Shown piece after piece: positions 1 to 8,939 of a stretch of DNA of 64,000 nucleotides (position 1 is its first letter; every line of letters starts with the position of its first letter). This DNA comes from Marinobacter santoriniensis NKSG1. GTDB taxonomy: Bacteria > Pseudomonadota > Gammaproteobacteria > Pseudomonadales > Oleiphilaceae. The notes beneath the pieces were generated by a model that saw nothing but the letters and a program-made list of their open reading frames with translations, searched no databases and had not been told where the DNA came from. The stretch lies in contig NZ_APAT01000015.1 in NCBI RefSeq assembly GCF_000347775.1, positions 806,001 through 870,000 of the forward strand, in the 5' to 3' direction. Made by a program: the position numbers and the translations under genes.

Positions 1-1028
1 TCGGTATCACGTTCCGGGCTCATCTTTCCGAAGAAGCTCTGGGGCGTCCGGTAACCGTAATGCTCGGTCCAGTATTTATCGGAGGAGAACTGGATGACGC
101 CCCGCGCAACGGTGTCGACAAGACGGTACTCATCCCAGACGTCCACAGTTGCATCGGAATCGGCAAATTCGGCGATGGCTTCCTTCAGCTTGTCCGGACG
201 GCCAAAGGTTTCAGCGGCGACCGCCTTGAGAGCCAGCGATGCACGGAAACCTTTCTGGATACCGAGTTCTACGCTGTGATCCATAACCACCCAGGGATCG
301 GGTGACAAATCAGGGCGAGTATCGGGCAGGAGAAGCCAGACAAGTGCGCGGATCGCATTGGGTAAACCGCCCCACTTCTTGTCATCCACACAGGTGGCGG
401 CGCGCTCCGCCTGGGGCGCAATATTCCGGGGAATGCCCGCCATGGCACCGGAATTGGCATCATTCACAATGGCCTGCATGCCGGTCAGAAGTCCCAAAAG
501 GAAGGTCAGTTCATCCTGTTCATTGAACAGGAACGGGCACTCGAGTGGTTCGGCGGCCGGATCGAAATCGTACGCCGCCATGGCACGCTTGAAGGCCTTG
601 TAGCGACGCTCTGCGGTCTTGGCGTACAAACGCTTGGCCTCTTCGCGGGCATCCTTGGCCGCCGGAACATTACCCTCGTAATCCGCCCGAAGGTAGGAAA
701 GCTCCGCTTCCCAGGCGCGGTATTCCATACAGTTGCCCGCCAGCAACATCAGCAGCGAACCGGTACTGTCCGGCGCGTCCGTTACGCGCGAGAACGAATA
801 CAGCAACGGGTCCACACCCTCACCCAGCGCGCAGGCCAGCTGCGGGTCGGACATCTGCATCACATAGGGAGTGGCTTCCTGCTCGGAATAGTTGGAGAGA
901 ACAACACCGGTGGTGGAGTAGATGGGATTCGCGGAACAGCCGGCAAGCATAACGGCCGCACCCACAAGCAGAAGCCTGAGATGCGCCACACACTGGCGGC
1001 CGGTTTCAATAACCAGTCGGTACATCAT
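1..1028 (-). CDS. Lipoprotein, possibly TatT-like; C-terminus cut by the window edge
   Basis: The reverse strand is open from two adjacent ATG codons (1028 or 1025) to the left edge, giving about 342 codons without a stop; the true C-terminus lies outside. The N-terminus has a hydrophobic stretch ending in a lipobox, MLAGC, with the lipidated Cys at about residue 31. The rest is soluble, helix-rich and acidic, with Ala-rich segments such as AAKDAREEAKRLYAK. The helical pattern after the lipobox faintly recalls TatT-type lipoproteins linked to TRAP transporters, but I cannot confirm this. It is transcribed away from atuR and has no evident operon partner here. A secreted, membrane-anchored protein is well supported; its function is unknown. 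Confidence 0.6.
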   Translation of the reverse strand, partial: MMYRLVIETGRQCVAHLRLLLVGAAVMLAGCSANPIYSTTGVVLSNYSEQEATPYVMQMSDPQLACALGEGVDPLLYSFSRVTDAPDSTGSLLMLLAGNCMEYRAWEAELSYLRADYEGNVPAAKDAREEAKRLYAKTAERRYKAFKRAMAAYDFDPAAEPLECPFLFNEQDELTFLLGLLTGMQAIVNDANSGAMAGIPRNIAPQAERAATCVDDKKWGGLPNAIRALVWLLLPDTRPDLSPDPWVVMDHSVELGIQKGFRASLALKAVAAETFGRPDKLKEAIAEFADSDATVDVWDEYRLVDTVARGVIQFSSDKYWTEHYGYRTPQSFFGKMSPERDT

Positions 1029-1280
1029 AATTCGCCCTGTTTCACGTTGTTTTTATTGGATCTGGATGACAGCGTCAGATTATTGCTGTTATGCCGAGGC
1101 AATACTGTGAAGCATCGCGCGCTCCGCGGGTTGCGCTGTCTCCAGTCAACGGTTAACAGAATGCGTCGAAAATTGTCCGACCAAAATGGCTGGTTTGCCG
1201 AAACCGACATGCCGATCAGGCCAATGGCCTGCTGGGAAAGGTATTCTTTGGTTATTTTTTGACCTGGCGCACAGAAATTA

Positions 1281-1892
1281 CTAAAGATTCATCATCGCCA
1301 TTACCTGATCCGTCAGGCCGTCCAGCGTCAGACCGCCTCGCTCGGGCTTGTACCAGGTCACCGTCCAACTCAGGGCGCCGGTCAGAATACGGCGCACCAC
1401 GAACGGATCCGCCTGGATATCACCCTGCTCCCGCAGTGTGCCAAGGACTTCGAGCCAGAGTGCCTCGTAGATATCCCGGAGCTTAAGGACCTCCGACTGC
1501 GAATCCGGCGACAGACTCCGCCACTCGAAAACAAGAACGGCCATGGCCTCGCCCGTCTGACCATTGATGGATTCCAGCTCCGCCCGAACCAGTGCGCGGA
1601 GTTTTTCCCGTGGCGCATCTGCCGCCTCGACGGCCGCCTTCATCAGCGCGGTATTCAGACGGATCGTTTCAACCATCACCGCCTTGAGAATGTCTTCCTT
1701 GGTGCGGAAGTGATGGAACAGGCTGCCGGACTGAATGCCCACAGCCGCCGCCAGATCCCTGACCGTGGTGCGCTCATAGCCCTTGTCCCGGAACAGACGG
1801 GCAGCCTCCCTCAACAACCGTCCGCGGGCACCCTCAGGATCGGAGACGAGATTTTCACGGACGAGTTTATGCAGGATCGGTGTTTGTTTCAC
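1281..1892 (-). CDS. atuR: TetR-family repressor of the atu cluster
   Basis: This 203-residue protein has a TetR N-terminal helix-turn-helix at about residues 25-70 ([23 protein letters not shown], then a recognition helix with GSLFHHF) and a longer ligand-binding C-terminal domain. It is divergent from atuA, matching the atuR-atuA arrangement of Pseudomonas aeruginosa, where AtuR represses acyclic terpene utilisation genes. A perfect palindrome at 1953-1970 in the shared intergenic region is the obvious operator candidate. By analogy the inducer would be a terpenoid acyl-CoA or acid. The TetR assignment is certain; the AtuR name rests on gene order. Confidence 0.85.
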   Translation of the reverse strand: MKQTPILHKLVRENLVSDPEGARGRLLREAARLFRDKGYERTTVRDLAAAVGIQSGSLFHHFRTKEDILKAVMVETIRLNTALMKAAVEAADAPREKLRALVRAELESINGQTGEAMAVLVFEWRSLSPDSQSEVLKLRDIYEALWLEVLGTLREQGDIQADPFVVRRILTGALSWTVTWYKPERGGLTLDGLTDQVMAMMNL

Positions 1893-1952
1893 GAGAAGAT
1901 TCCGGTTAGCGGGAAAGAAGGCCTATTTTACCTGAGACCCGGCTGTTTACAA

Positions 1953-1970
1953 ACCAAGCGCTTGCTTGGT
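1953..1970. promoter_or_regulatory. Palindromic operator candidate between atuR and atuA
   Basis: The sequence ACCAAGCGCTTGCTTGGT is a perfect inverted repeat with 7-bp arms and a 4-bp centre. It lies 61 bp upstream of the atuA start and 60 bp upstream of the atuR start. P. aeruginosa AtuR is reported to bind inverted repeats in the equivalent region, so repression of both promoters by AtuR from this site is the simplest reading. I see only this one strong palindrome. Confidence 0.6.
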
Positions 1971-2030
1971 ATTGTCTTTCCAACACAGTTCAGCCCATCG
2001 CATGCGGGCATAACGAACAAGGCAACCTTC

Positions 2031-3830
2031 ATGTCAGAGAACCTCGATAAAACCGTCCGGATCGGCTGCTCCGCTGCCTTTTGGGGCGATACGGAAACCG
2101 CCGCCGCCCAGCTGGTCCGTCACGGCGACATTGACTACCTCGTGGCGGACTACCTGGCTGAAATCACCATGTCGATCATGGCCGGTCAGAAGATGAAGGA
2201 CCCGTCCCAGGGCTATGCCCGGGATTTCGTCCAGACGGTGATGGGCCCATTGCTCACCGAGATCAAAGAAAAAGGCATCCGGGTATTGGCGAACGCCGGG
2301 GGCGTCAATCCGGAAGCCTGCCGCGACGCGCTCCAGGCATTGTGTGACAAAGCCGGGGTCGATCTCAGGATTGCCCTGGTGCTCGGTGACGACCTGCTGC
2401 CTCAAAAGAAGTCGCTGGCAGACGATGGCACGCGGGAGATGACCACCGGAGCGCCCATGCCCGGAATGATGGTCAGCCTGAACGCCTATCTCGGGGCTCC
2501 CGGGTTGGTAACGGCACTCGAACAGGGAGCGGACATCGTGATCACCGGCCGGGTCGCCGACAGCGCGCTGGTGCTGGCGCCGCTGGTGCACGAATTCGGG
2601 TGGTCCTGGGACGACTACGACAGGCTCGCCCAGGGCAGCCTGGCCGGCCATCTCCTGGAATGTGGCGCACAGGCCACTGGCGGCAACTTTACGGACTGGC
2701 AGGACGTGGCCGGGGGCTACGCGGACATGGGCTTTCCCATCGCCGAGGTAGGTGCCGACGGGGGCTTTACCATCACCAAGCCCGAAGGAACCGGCGGCAA
2801 GGTCAGCCGGGGGACGGTGGCCGAACAGCTGGTGTATGAGATAGGAGATCCCCGGGCCTACCTGTTACCGGACGTGAGCTGTGATTTCAGCGAGGTCACA
2901 CTCGAGGAGACCGGCCCGGACCGGGTGTCCGTACGGGGAGCCCTGGGGCGGCCGCCCACGGACACCTACAAGGTATCCGGCACCTGGCCGGACGGCTTCA
3001 AGTGCACCGTTACCTTCCTGCTTGCCGGACTGGACGCCAGAGTGAAAGCACAAACGGTGGCCGAAGCCATCCTGGCCAAGACCTCCCGGCTCTTCCATGA
3101 ACGGGGCCTGCCGGACTACAGCGAAACCAGCATCGAACTGCTGGGTACCGAAAGTACGTACGGGGCCCACGCCCGTTGCCAGAACTGTCGGGAGGTAGTC
3201 GTCAAAATCAGTACGGCGCACTCCAAAAAGGAGGCCCTGGTCCTGTTCTCCCGGGAAATCGCACAGGCCGCCACGGGTATGGCGCCGGGTATCACCGGGA
3301 TTGTTGGTGGTCGACCCACCGTATGGCCGAAGATCCGGCTTTACTCCTGCCTCGTGCCGAAAAGCCGGGTCCAGGTATCGGCCGACATCGCAGGAGAACA
3401 AACCACTGTACCAGTCCAGTGCACCGGCGGCTTTGACGCACTGCAACTCCCGGACCTTCCGCCACCCACCGAGGAAGTCGATGGCGACACCGTGGTGCCA
3501 CTGATTGAACTTGCCTGGGCGCGCAGCGGCGACAAAGGTGACCACTGTAACATCGGCGTTATTGCACGCGAGCCTGACTATCTCCCGTACATCGCGGCCG
3601 CCCTTACCGAACAGGCTGTCGCCGACTGGATGGGCCATACTCTCAACTCCGAATCCGGAAAGGTCACCCGGTGGTTCATGCCTGGCCTGAATGCCTTCAA
3701 CTTCCTTCTGGAGCACAGCCTTGGCGGCGGCGGTGTTGCAAGTTTGCGGATCGATCCGCAGGGCAAGGCCTTTGCCCAGCAGCTCCTGGAGTTTCCGGTA
3801 TCCGTCCCCTCACGCCTGATTGCACGGTAA
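2031..3830 (+). CDS. atuA: Acyclic terpene utilisation protein AtuA
   Basis: The protein has 599 residues from ATG 2031. The frame is open from 1710, but family similarity begins at [13 protein letters not shown], so the longer start is rejected. A large N-terminal AtuA/DUF1446 domain covers about residues 1-460. A second small domain at about 488-590 carries the hallmark [14 protein letters not shown]. In the geranyl-CoA pathway AtuA is thought to act on 3-hydroxy-3-isohexenylglutaryl-CoA as the lyase step; its biochemistry is less well established than that of the carboxylase. It is the first gene of atuABCDEF-H, 21 bp before atuB. The family assignment is firm and the exact reaction is inferred. 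Confidence 0.9.
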   Translation: MSENLDKTVRIGCSAAFWGDTETAAAQLVRHGDIDYLVADYLAEITMSIMAGQKMKDPSQGYARDFVQTVMGPLLTEIKEKGIRVLANAGGVNPEACRDALQALCDKAGVDLRIALVLGDDLLPQKKSLADDGTREMTTGAPMPGMMVSLNAYLGAPGLVTALEQGADIVITGRVADSALVLAPLVHEFGWSWDDYDRLAQGSLAGHLLECGAQATGGNFTDWQDVAGGYADMGFPIAEVGADGGFTITKPEGTGGKVSRGTVAEQLVYEIGDPRAYLLPDVSCDFSEVTLEETGPDRVSVRGALGRPPTDTYKVSGTWPDGFKCTVTFLLAGLDARVKAQTVAEAILAKTSRLFHERGLPDYSETSIELLGTESTYGAHARCQNCREVVVKISTAHSKKEALVLFSREIAQAATGMAPGITGIVGGRPTVWPKIRLYSCLVPKSRVQVSADIAGEQTTVPVQCTGGFDALQLPDLPPPTEEVDGDTVVPLIELAWARSGDKGDHCNIGVIAREPDYLPYIAAALTEQAVADWMGHTLNSESGKVTRWFMPGLNAFNFLLEHSLGGGGVASLRIDPQGKAFAQQLLEFPVSVPSRLIAR

Positions 3831-3851
3831 ACAGACAAGGAATTTTCGCGA

Positions 3852-4718
3852 ATGAATTATCAATCCATCTTCAGACCGGACCTGTTCCGGGATCAGGTGT
3901 TCATTGTCACCGGCGGCGGCTCCGGCATCGGTCGCTGCACCGCCCACGAACTGGCTGCACTGGGCGCAAAGGTCGCGCTGGTAGGCCGCAAAGCCGAAAA
4001 AGTCGAGGCGGTCAGGGCTGAGATCCTTGAGGACGGTGGCATGGCCAGCGCCCACGTCTGCGACATTCGTGAAGAAGACGCGGTCAAGGCAACGGTCAAG
4101 GACATCATCGCGGAACACGGCGGCCTGAATGGGCTGGTGAATAACGCGGGGGGCCAGTTTCAGGCACCACTGACTGGCATAAGCCAGAAAGGCTGGGAAA
4201 CGGTGGTAAGGACCAACCTGACCGGCGGTTTCCTGATGGCCCGGGAAGCTTACACCCAGGCGCTGAGCAAAACCGGCGGCACCATCGTCAATATTGTTGC
4301 CGACATGTGGGGTGGCATGCCCGGCATGGGCCATTCAGGCGCAGCCCGCGCCGGCATGGTGAACTTCACCCAGACCGCCGCTGTGGAGTGGGGTGCCTCC
4401 GGCGTCCGAGTCAATGCCGTGGCTCCGGGCTGGATTGCTTCCTCCGGCATGGACAACTACCCGGCACAAATGCGCGACTGGATTCGCAGCCTTGGGGATA
4501 ACGTTCCCATCAAACGCATGGGCACCGAATCCGAGGTCAGCGCCGCCATTTGCTTCCTGCTCAGCCCGGGCGCCGCCTTTATCAGCGGCGACTGCGTTCG
4601 CATCGACGGAGCCGCGTCCCAGGGCGGTCGGGTCTGGCCCCTGCCCAAGGCAAAAAACAACGAACCCTTCAACGGCTTCCACCGGGCCTACACGCCCAAA
4701 GTACTGAGTGACGACTGA
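3852..4718 (+). CDS. atuB: Short-chain dehydrogenase/reductase AtuB (PECR-like)
   Basis: This 288-residue protein has the Rossmann motif TGGGSGIG at 20-27 and NNAG at 97-100. The classical YxxxK active site is absent: the equivalent stretch reads HSGAARAG at 161-168, the form found in peroxisomal trans-2-enoyl-CoA reductase (PECR) and related 2,4-dienoyl-CoA reductases. It therefore probably reduces an enoyl-CoA rather than oxidising an alcohol. This bears on its role, since AtuB is often described simply as an oxidoreductase of the citronellol route. It sits between atuA and atuC; its end is 7 bp from the atuC ATG. The start follows an AGGA-like ribosome site. Confidence 0.85.
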   Translation: MNYQSIFRPDLFRDQVFIVTGGGSGIGRCTAHELAALGAKVALVGRKAEKVEAVRAEILEDGGMASAHVCDIREEDAVKATVKDIIAEHGGLNGLVNNAGGQFQAPLTGISQKGWETVVRTNLTGGFLMAREAYTQALSKTGGTIVNIVADMWGGMPGMGHSGAARAGMVNFTQTAAVEWGASGVRVNAVAPGWIASSGMDNYPAQMRDWIRSLGDNVPIKRMGTESEVSAAICFLLSPGAAFISGDCVRIDGAASQGGRVWPLPKAKNNEPFNGFHRAYTPKVLSDD

Positions 4719-4725
4719 GGCGCCC

Positions 4726-6342
4726 ATGCAGACACTGGAAACATCCGTCAATCCGCAATCCGATGAGTTCCGAGCCAATACCGAGGCCATGGATGCCCAT
4801 ATCCGGACGTTTCGGGAAGCGGAACAGAAGGTGCTGGACCTGGCCGAATCGGCCCGCGAAAAGTTCACCAAACGGGGCAAGCTTCTGCCCCGTGACCGGA
4901 TCAATCGGTTGCTGGACCGGGGCAGCGAGTTCCTCGAACTCTGCTCACTGGCCGGCTACAAAATGCACGATGACAAAGACGGCTCCCAGGCCGGCGGCGG
5001 CATCATTGCCGGCATTGGCACCGTCGAAGGCGTTCGGTGTCTGGTGGTGGCCAGCAACAGTGCCATCAAGGGCGGCACCATCACCCCGGCCGGCCTCGAC
5101 AAGACCTTGAGACTCCAGCAGATTGCCATGGAGAACAAGCTGCCGGTGGTATCCCTGTCTGAATCTGGCGGCGCCAATCTGAACTATGCTACCGACATCT
5201 TCGTCCTCGGCGCCCGCGGCTTCGCCAACCAGGCCCGAATGTCTGCTGCGGGCATTCCACAAATCACCGTGGTCCATGGCAATGCCACTGCCGGCGGCGC
5301 CTATCAGCCGGGCCTTTCGGATTATGTGATCACCGTGCGGGAACAGGCCAAGATGTTCCTCGCTGGCCCGCCCCTTTTGAAAGCAGCGACCGGCGAAGTC
5401 GCTACCGACGAGGAACTCGGTGGCGCCGAGATGCACGCCACCGTGGCCGGCACCGCCGAGTACCTGGCGGAGGACGACGCCGATGGCATTCGTCAGGCCC
5501 GGGAAATCCTTGGCGCCCTGCCCTGGAACGAAAACCTCCCGCCGCGGCGGGAAGCCGACTGGGACGCGCCGCTTTACCCGGCGGAGGAACTCCTCGGGGT
5601 CATTCCCGCCGAATCCAAGAAGCCCTACGACGTTCGGGAAATCCTCGCGAGAATTGCCGACGGCTCTCGCTTCCTGGACTTCAAGAACGGCTACGACGAC
5701 CAGACCGTATGCGGCACCATCCGCATCGAGGGACTCTCTGTCGGCATCATCGGCAACAACGGCCCGATCACACCCGCGGGCTCCACCAAGGCGGCCCAGT
5801 TCATTCAACTGTGCGACCAGGCCGGCACGCCCATCCTGTTCCTGCACAACACCACCGGTTTCATGGTGGGCACCCACTCGGAACAGAACGGGATCATCAA
5901 ACACGGGTCCAAGATGATACAGGCCGTCGCCAACTGCCGGGTGCCCAAGATCGCCATTGTCGTCGGTGGTTCTTACGGTGCCGGCAACTACGCCATGTGT
6001 GGCCGGGGTCTGGACCCGCGATTCATCTTTGCCTGGCCGAACAGCCGGACAGCGGTCATGGGCCCGGCCCAGGCGGGCAAGGTGATGCGCATCGTGGCGG
6101 AGGACAAGCAGCGCCGGGGCGGGATGGAACCGGACGCCAAGACCCTGGATTTCCTGGAACAGGCGACAGCGAAGAAGCTGGAGGAAGGCTCAACCGCACT
6201 CTACGGAACCGCACGCCTCTGGGACGACGGACTGATCGACCCACGGGATACGCGGCGGGTATTGGCCCTGGTGCTGTCGATCTGCCGGGAGGCCGAGCAG
6301 CGGCAGTTGCGGCCCAACAGCTTTGGGGTGGCCCGGTTTTGA
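4726..6342 (+). CDS. atuC: Geranyl-CoA carboxylase beta (carboxyltransferase) subunit
   Basis: The protein has 538 residues from ATG 4726, preceded by GAGG at 4717-4720. A GTG at 4708 overlapping atuB is a weaker alternative. The two-lobed crotonase-fold carboxyltransferase is clear: ATAGGAY in the N-half, and oxyanion-type motifs SYGAGNYAMCGR and GPAQAGKVM in the C-half. Length and sequence fit the MccB/GccB family. With the AtuF alpha subunit it would form a biotin-dependent carboxylase acting on cis-geranyl-CoA. Distinction from methylcrotonyl-CoA carboxylase rests mainly on the atuA-atuF context. It is followed by a 451-bp gap with two structured repeats before atuD. Confidence 0.9.
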   Translation: MQTLETSVNPQSDEFRANTEAMDAHIRTFREAEQKVLDLAESAREKFTKRGKLLPRDRINRLLDRGSEFLELCSLAGYKMHDDKDGSQAGGGIIAGIGTVEGVRCLVVASNSAIKGGTITPAGLDKTLRLQQIAMENKLPVVSLSESGGANLNYATDIFVLGARGFANQARMSAAGIPQITVVHGNATAGGAYQPGLSDYVITVREQAKMFLAGPPLLKAATGEVATDEELGGAEMHATVAGTAEYLAEDDADGIRQAREILGALPWNENLPPRREADWDAPLYPAEELLGVIPAESKKPYDVREILARIADGSRFLDFKNGYDDQTVCGTIRIEGLSVGIIGNNGPITPAGSTKAAQFIQLCDQAGTPILFLHNTTGFMVGTHSEQNGIIKHGSKMIQAVANCRVPKIAIVVGGSYGAGNYAMCGRGLDPRFIFAWPNSRTAVMGPAQAGKVMRIVAEDKQRRGGMEPDAKTLDFLEQATAKKLEEGSTALYGTARLWDDGLIDPRDTRRVLALVLSICREAEQRQLRPNSFGVARF

Positions 6343-6396
6343 CCTTTGATTTGCTTATTGGGCCTTGGCACAGGACTGCGAGCTTTGGAGCAGGCA

Positions 6397-6500
6397 CTGT
6401 CTGGGAAGTGTTGTCCAAAAACCGCTACGAGCACGTCCATATGCGCTTGTTTCAGGCCATCCTTGGCCTTCAACATTTTTGGACAACACTTCCCAGACAG
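6397..6500 (-). repeat. Repeat element 1: hairpin core in locus-specific inverted arms
   Basis: The arms are 6397-6421 and 6476-6500, a perfect 25-bp inverted repeat. The 54-nt core at 6422-6475 is type I and holds two hairpins with TCC at 6436-6438 and 6460-6462 on the plus strand, so GGA lies on the minus strand. The second hairpin, AGGCCA-TCCT-TGGCCT at 6454-6469, is perfect. The first is the weakest of the set, with one mismatch. It lies 54 bp after the atuC stop. In an atu transcript this copy shows UCC loops rather than GGA. Confidence 0.9.
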
Positions 6501-6619
6501 CGCTATCAGGCCACGAGTTAACTTTAGCCAGTAAAACTGACCAGATTCCAGAACTCAGAATATAAAGAACGAATGGACAGAAAATAAACTGAAGGTAGCA
6601 CTGAGGTTGAAAATATAAA

Positions 6620-6729
6620 GCGGCTGTGGGGAGGGGCCTTCAGAAAATGTAGAGGGCCAGGGACGGCCCGAAACAAGCGCACACGGACGTGCTTGTAGCG
6701 GTTTTCTGAAGGCCCCTCCCCACAGCCGC
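6620..6729 (+). repeat. Repeat element 2: hairpin core in locus-specific inverted arms
   Basis: The arms are 6620-6647 and 6702-6729, a perfect 28-bp inverted repeat with no similarity to the arms of element 1 beyond the last few bases. The 54-nt core (6648-6701) is the reverse-complement orientation of the element 1 core and differs from it at about ten positions. GGA motifs on the plus strand are at 6661-6663 and 6685-6687. It ends 64 bp before the atuD start, so it would lie in the untranslated region between atuC and atuD. Confidence 0.9.
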
Positions 6730-6793
6730 CACCCAAATTGTCGGACCTGCACCAACAGAGGCAGACACGAACTAACAAACGGAGAACAAAAAC

Positions 6794-7954
6794 GTGAAAT
6801 TCACAGCCGAACACGAAGCCCTCAGAAAGACCGTCCGGGACTTTGTCGAAAAGGAAATCAACCCTTACTGCGACGAGTGGGAAGAAGCCGGCGAGTTTCC
6901 CATTCATGAGCTGTTCAAGAAGCTGGGCAACCTCGGCATCCTCGGTATCCAGAAACCGGAGGAATACGGCGGCATGGGTCTGGACTACAGCTACAATCTT
7001 GTCGCTGCCGAGGAACTGGGCACCGCCCTGTGTGGTGGCGTACCACTGGCCATCGGCGTGCAGACCGACATGTGTACGCCTGCCCTCGCCCGCTTTGGCT
7101 CTGACGAACTCAAGCGAGACTTCCTGGCGCCGGCAATTGCCGGGGATATGGTCGGCTGTATCGGTGTCAGCGAAGTGGGGGCCGGTTCGGACGTGGCGGG
7201 CCTGAAGACAACAGCCAGGAAAGACGGCGACGACTACATCATCAACGGCTCGAAGATGTGGATCACCAACTCGCCGAAGGCGGATTTTATCTGCCTTCTC
7301 GCCAACACCAGCGACGACAAACCCCACAAGAACAAATCCCTGATAGTGGTGCCCATGAACTCACCGGGCATCACCTTCAGCCCGCACCTGAACAAGCTGG
7401 GCATGCGTTCCTCGGAAACCGCACAGATCTTCTTCGACGACGTCCGTGTGCCCCAGAGAAACCGGATCGGTGCCGAAGGTACCGGCTTCATGATGCAGAT
7501 GCTGCAGTTCCAGGAAGAACGGATGTGGGGCGCGGCCAACGTGATCAAGGCGCTGGAAGTCTGTGTCGACAAGACCATCGAGTATTGCCGCGAACGCAAG
7601 ACCTTCGGTCAGCCCCTGCTCGATAACCAGTACATCCATTTCCGCATGGCCGAACTGCAGACCGAGATCGAAGCCCTGCGGGCGTTGACCTACCAGGCCT
7701 GCGAACTTCATATCGCCGGCAAGGACGTGACCAAGCTGGCGTCCATGGCCAAGCTTAAAGCCGGCCGCCTGGGGCGTGAAGTCACCGACGGCTGTCTGCA
7801 GTTCTGGGGCGGCAATGGCTACATGTGGGACAACCCGCTGTCACGGGCCTATCGGGATGTACGGTTGGTGTCCATTGGCGGTGGTGCCGACGAAATCATG
7901 CTCGGGATTATCTGCAAGCTGATGGGCATTTTGCCTGGAAAGCGCAAAGACTGA
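6794..7954 (+). CDS. atuD: Citronellyl-CoA dehydrogenase-like acyl-CoA dehydrogenase
   Basis: The protein has 386 residues from GTG 6794, with GGAG nine bases upstream. Acyl-CoA dehydrogenase signatures are present: VGCIGVSEVGAGSDV near residues 120-134 and MWITNS near 155-160, both FAD and substrate contacts. At the usual catalytic-base site (YEGT in medium-chain enzymes) the sequence is GGGADEIM, so the canonical Glu is missing. A Glu-Arg pair at 242-243 aligns by eye with the base position of isovaleryl-CoA dehydrogenase, which suits a 3-methyl-branched substrate. In the pathway it oxidises citronellyl-CoA to cis-geranyl-CoA. It is flanked by repeat elements 2 and 3. Confidence 0.88.
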   Translation: MKFTAEHEALRKTVRDFVEKEINPYCDEWEEAGEFPIHELFKKLGNLGILGIQKPEEYGGMGLDYSYNLVAAEELGTALCGGVPLAIGVQTDMCTPALARFGSDELKRDFLAPAIAGDMVGCIGVSEVGAGSDVAGLKTTARKDGDDYIINGSKMWITNSPKADFICLLANTSDDKPHKNKSLIVVPMNSPGITFSPHLNKLGMRSSETAQIFFDDVRVPQRNRIGAEGTGFMMQMLQFQEERMWGAANVIKALEVCVDKTIEYCRERKTFGQPLLDNQYIHFRMAELQTEIEALRALTYQACELHIAGKDVTKLASMAKLKAGRLGREVTDGCLQFWGGNGYMWDNPLSRAYRDVRLVSIGGGADEIMLGIICKLMGILPGKRKD

Positions 7955-7977
7955 GTATCGGCTTTCGGTGGAAGGGT

Positions 7978-8081
7978 TGCCAGGCGGGGGAGCTTTGGGG
8001 GACACGCTGTGAATACGTCCTTGTACGCTTGAGCGCAGCTTCCCTGCTGCGCACAGTCCCCCAAAGCTCCCCCAACTGGCA
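7978..8081 (-). repeat. Repeat element 3: hairpin core in locus-specific inverted arms
   Basis: The inner 18 bp of the arms (7986-8003 with 8056-8073) are perfect. Pairing continues with two mismatches through 7978-7985 and 8074-8081. The 52-nt type II core is 8004-8055. Hairpin B, GCGCAGC-TTCCCT-GCTGCGC, is perfect, and hairpin A is TACG-TCCT-TGTA. On the minus strand hairpin A reads GUACAAGGACGU, the closest match in the set to the CsrA consensus (11 of 12). It begins 24 bp after the atuD stop and ends 30 bp before atuE. Confidence 0.9.
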
Positions 8082-8110
8082 CCCTCGAACAATGTAATTG
8101 GAGTCAGCAC

Positions 8111-8932
8111 ATGGAACAGTTACCGCATTGCGAGACCTTGCTCCTGGAAAAACACGGCCCGGCCCTGTTTTTGACCATCAACCGCCCGGACGTCCGCAAC
8201 GCCATGAGCCTGCAGATGGTCGCCGAGCTGTCGACGATTTTTAACCAGATCGAACAGGACAACACCATCCGGGCAGTCGTGATCCGGGGAAAAGACGGCC
8301 ATTTTTGTGCCGGCGGCGATATCAAGGACATGGCAGGAGCGCGGGGACAAAAGGCAGACGAAGGCCAGCATGATCCGTTCTACAAACTGAACCGGGCCTT
8401 CGGCCACATGATCCAGCAGGTCAATGAATCCTCGAAGGTGGTGATAGCGGTGACCGAGGGCGCCGTCATGGGCGGCGGTTTCGGCCTCGCCTGCGTATCC
8501 GATGTGGCCATTGCCGGACCCACCGCCAGGTTTGGAATGCCCGAGACCTCACTGGGCGTCATTCCGGCTCAGATTGCGCCCTTCGTCGTCGAACGAATCG
8601 GCCTCACTCAGGCCCGGCGACTGGCATTGCTCGGTTTACGGATCGACGCCAGGGAAGCCTGCGCCCTGGGCATCGTGCATCAGGCTGCAGACAGCGAGAC
8701 ACAGCTGGAAGAGTTGCTCCAGGCGACACTGGAAAGAGTCCGCCTGTGCGCCCCAAACGCCACTGCCGAGACCAAAGCATTGCTGCACCGGGTCGGCCAC
8801 GAGCCCATGAACAAATTGCTCGACAGCGCGGCCGAAACGTTCGCCGAAGCGATACGTGGCCCCGAGGGCGCCGAGGGAACAATGGCGTTCATGCAGAAAC
8901 GAGAGCCCAAATGGGCAGATGATTCCAACTGA
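8111..8932 (+). CDS. atuE: Isohexenylglutaconyl-CoA hydratase-like crotonase
   Basis: This 273-residue enoyl-CoA hydratase/isomerase has the oxyanion-hole motifs HFCAGGDI near residue 73 and GAVMGGGFGL near 118. Of the two catalytic Glu residues of classical hydratases, the first is replaced (GGGFGL instead of GGGCEL) and the second is kept in MPETSLG. This pattern occurs in hydratases acting on branched glutaconyl-CoA-type substrates. In the atu pathway it hydrates isohexenylglutaconyl-CoA. A TTGGAG ribosome-site region precedes the ATG. It lies between repeat elements 3 and 4, the latter starting 8 bp after its stop. Confidence 0.88.
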   Translation: MEQLPHCETLLLEKHGPALFLTINRPDVRNAMSLQMVAELSTIFNQIEQDNTIRAVVIRGKDGHFCAGGDIKDMAGARGQKADEGQHDPFYKLNRAFGHMIQQVNESSKVVIAVTEGAVMGGGFGLACVSDVAIAGPTARFGMPETSLGVIPAQIAPFVVERIGLTQARRLALLGLRIDAREACALGIVHQAADSETQLEELLQATLERVRLCAPNATAETKALLHRVGHEPMNKLLDSAAETFAEAIRGPEGAEGTMAFMQKREPKWADDSN

Positions 8933-8939
8933 CGGCGGA

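Larger units (their letters stand above)
6343..6793. other. Gap between atuC and atuD with two repeat elements
   Basis: This 451-bp stretch holds no credible gene. It contains repeat elements 1 (6397-6500) and 2 (6620-6729) in opposite orientation, separated by about 120 bp of AT-rich DNA (6530-6620). The AT-rich part could hold a promoter for atuD onward, but I cannot point to a clear -35/-10 pair. The GTG start of atuD follows a GGAG ribosome site at 6781-6784. Confidence 0.6.

Noticed and set aside
1710..2030. N-terminal extension of the atuA frame
   Set aside because: It runs antisense through atuR and its operator; AtuA similarity begins only at ATG 2031.
6397..6729. Long stems as ordinary rho-independent terminators
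   Set aside because: Stems of 25-32 bp with a conserved two-hairpin core, no consistent T-tract, both orientations, and one copy between divergent genes; too unlike terminators, though some termination is possible.
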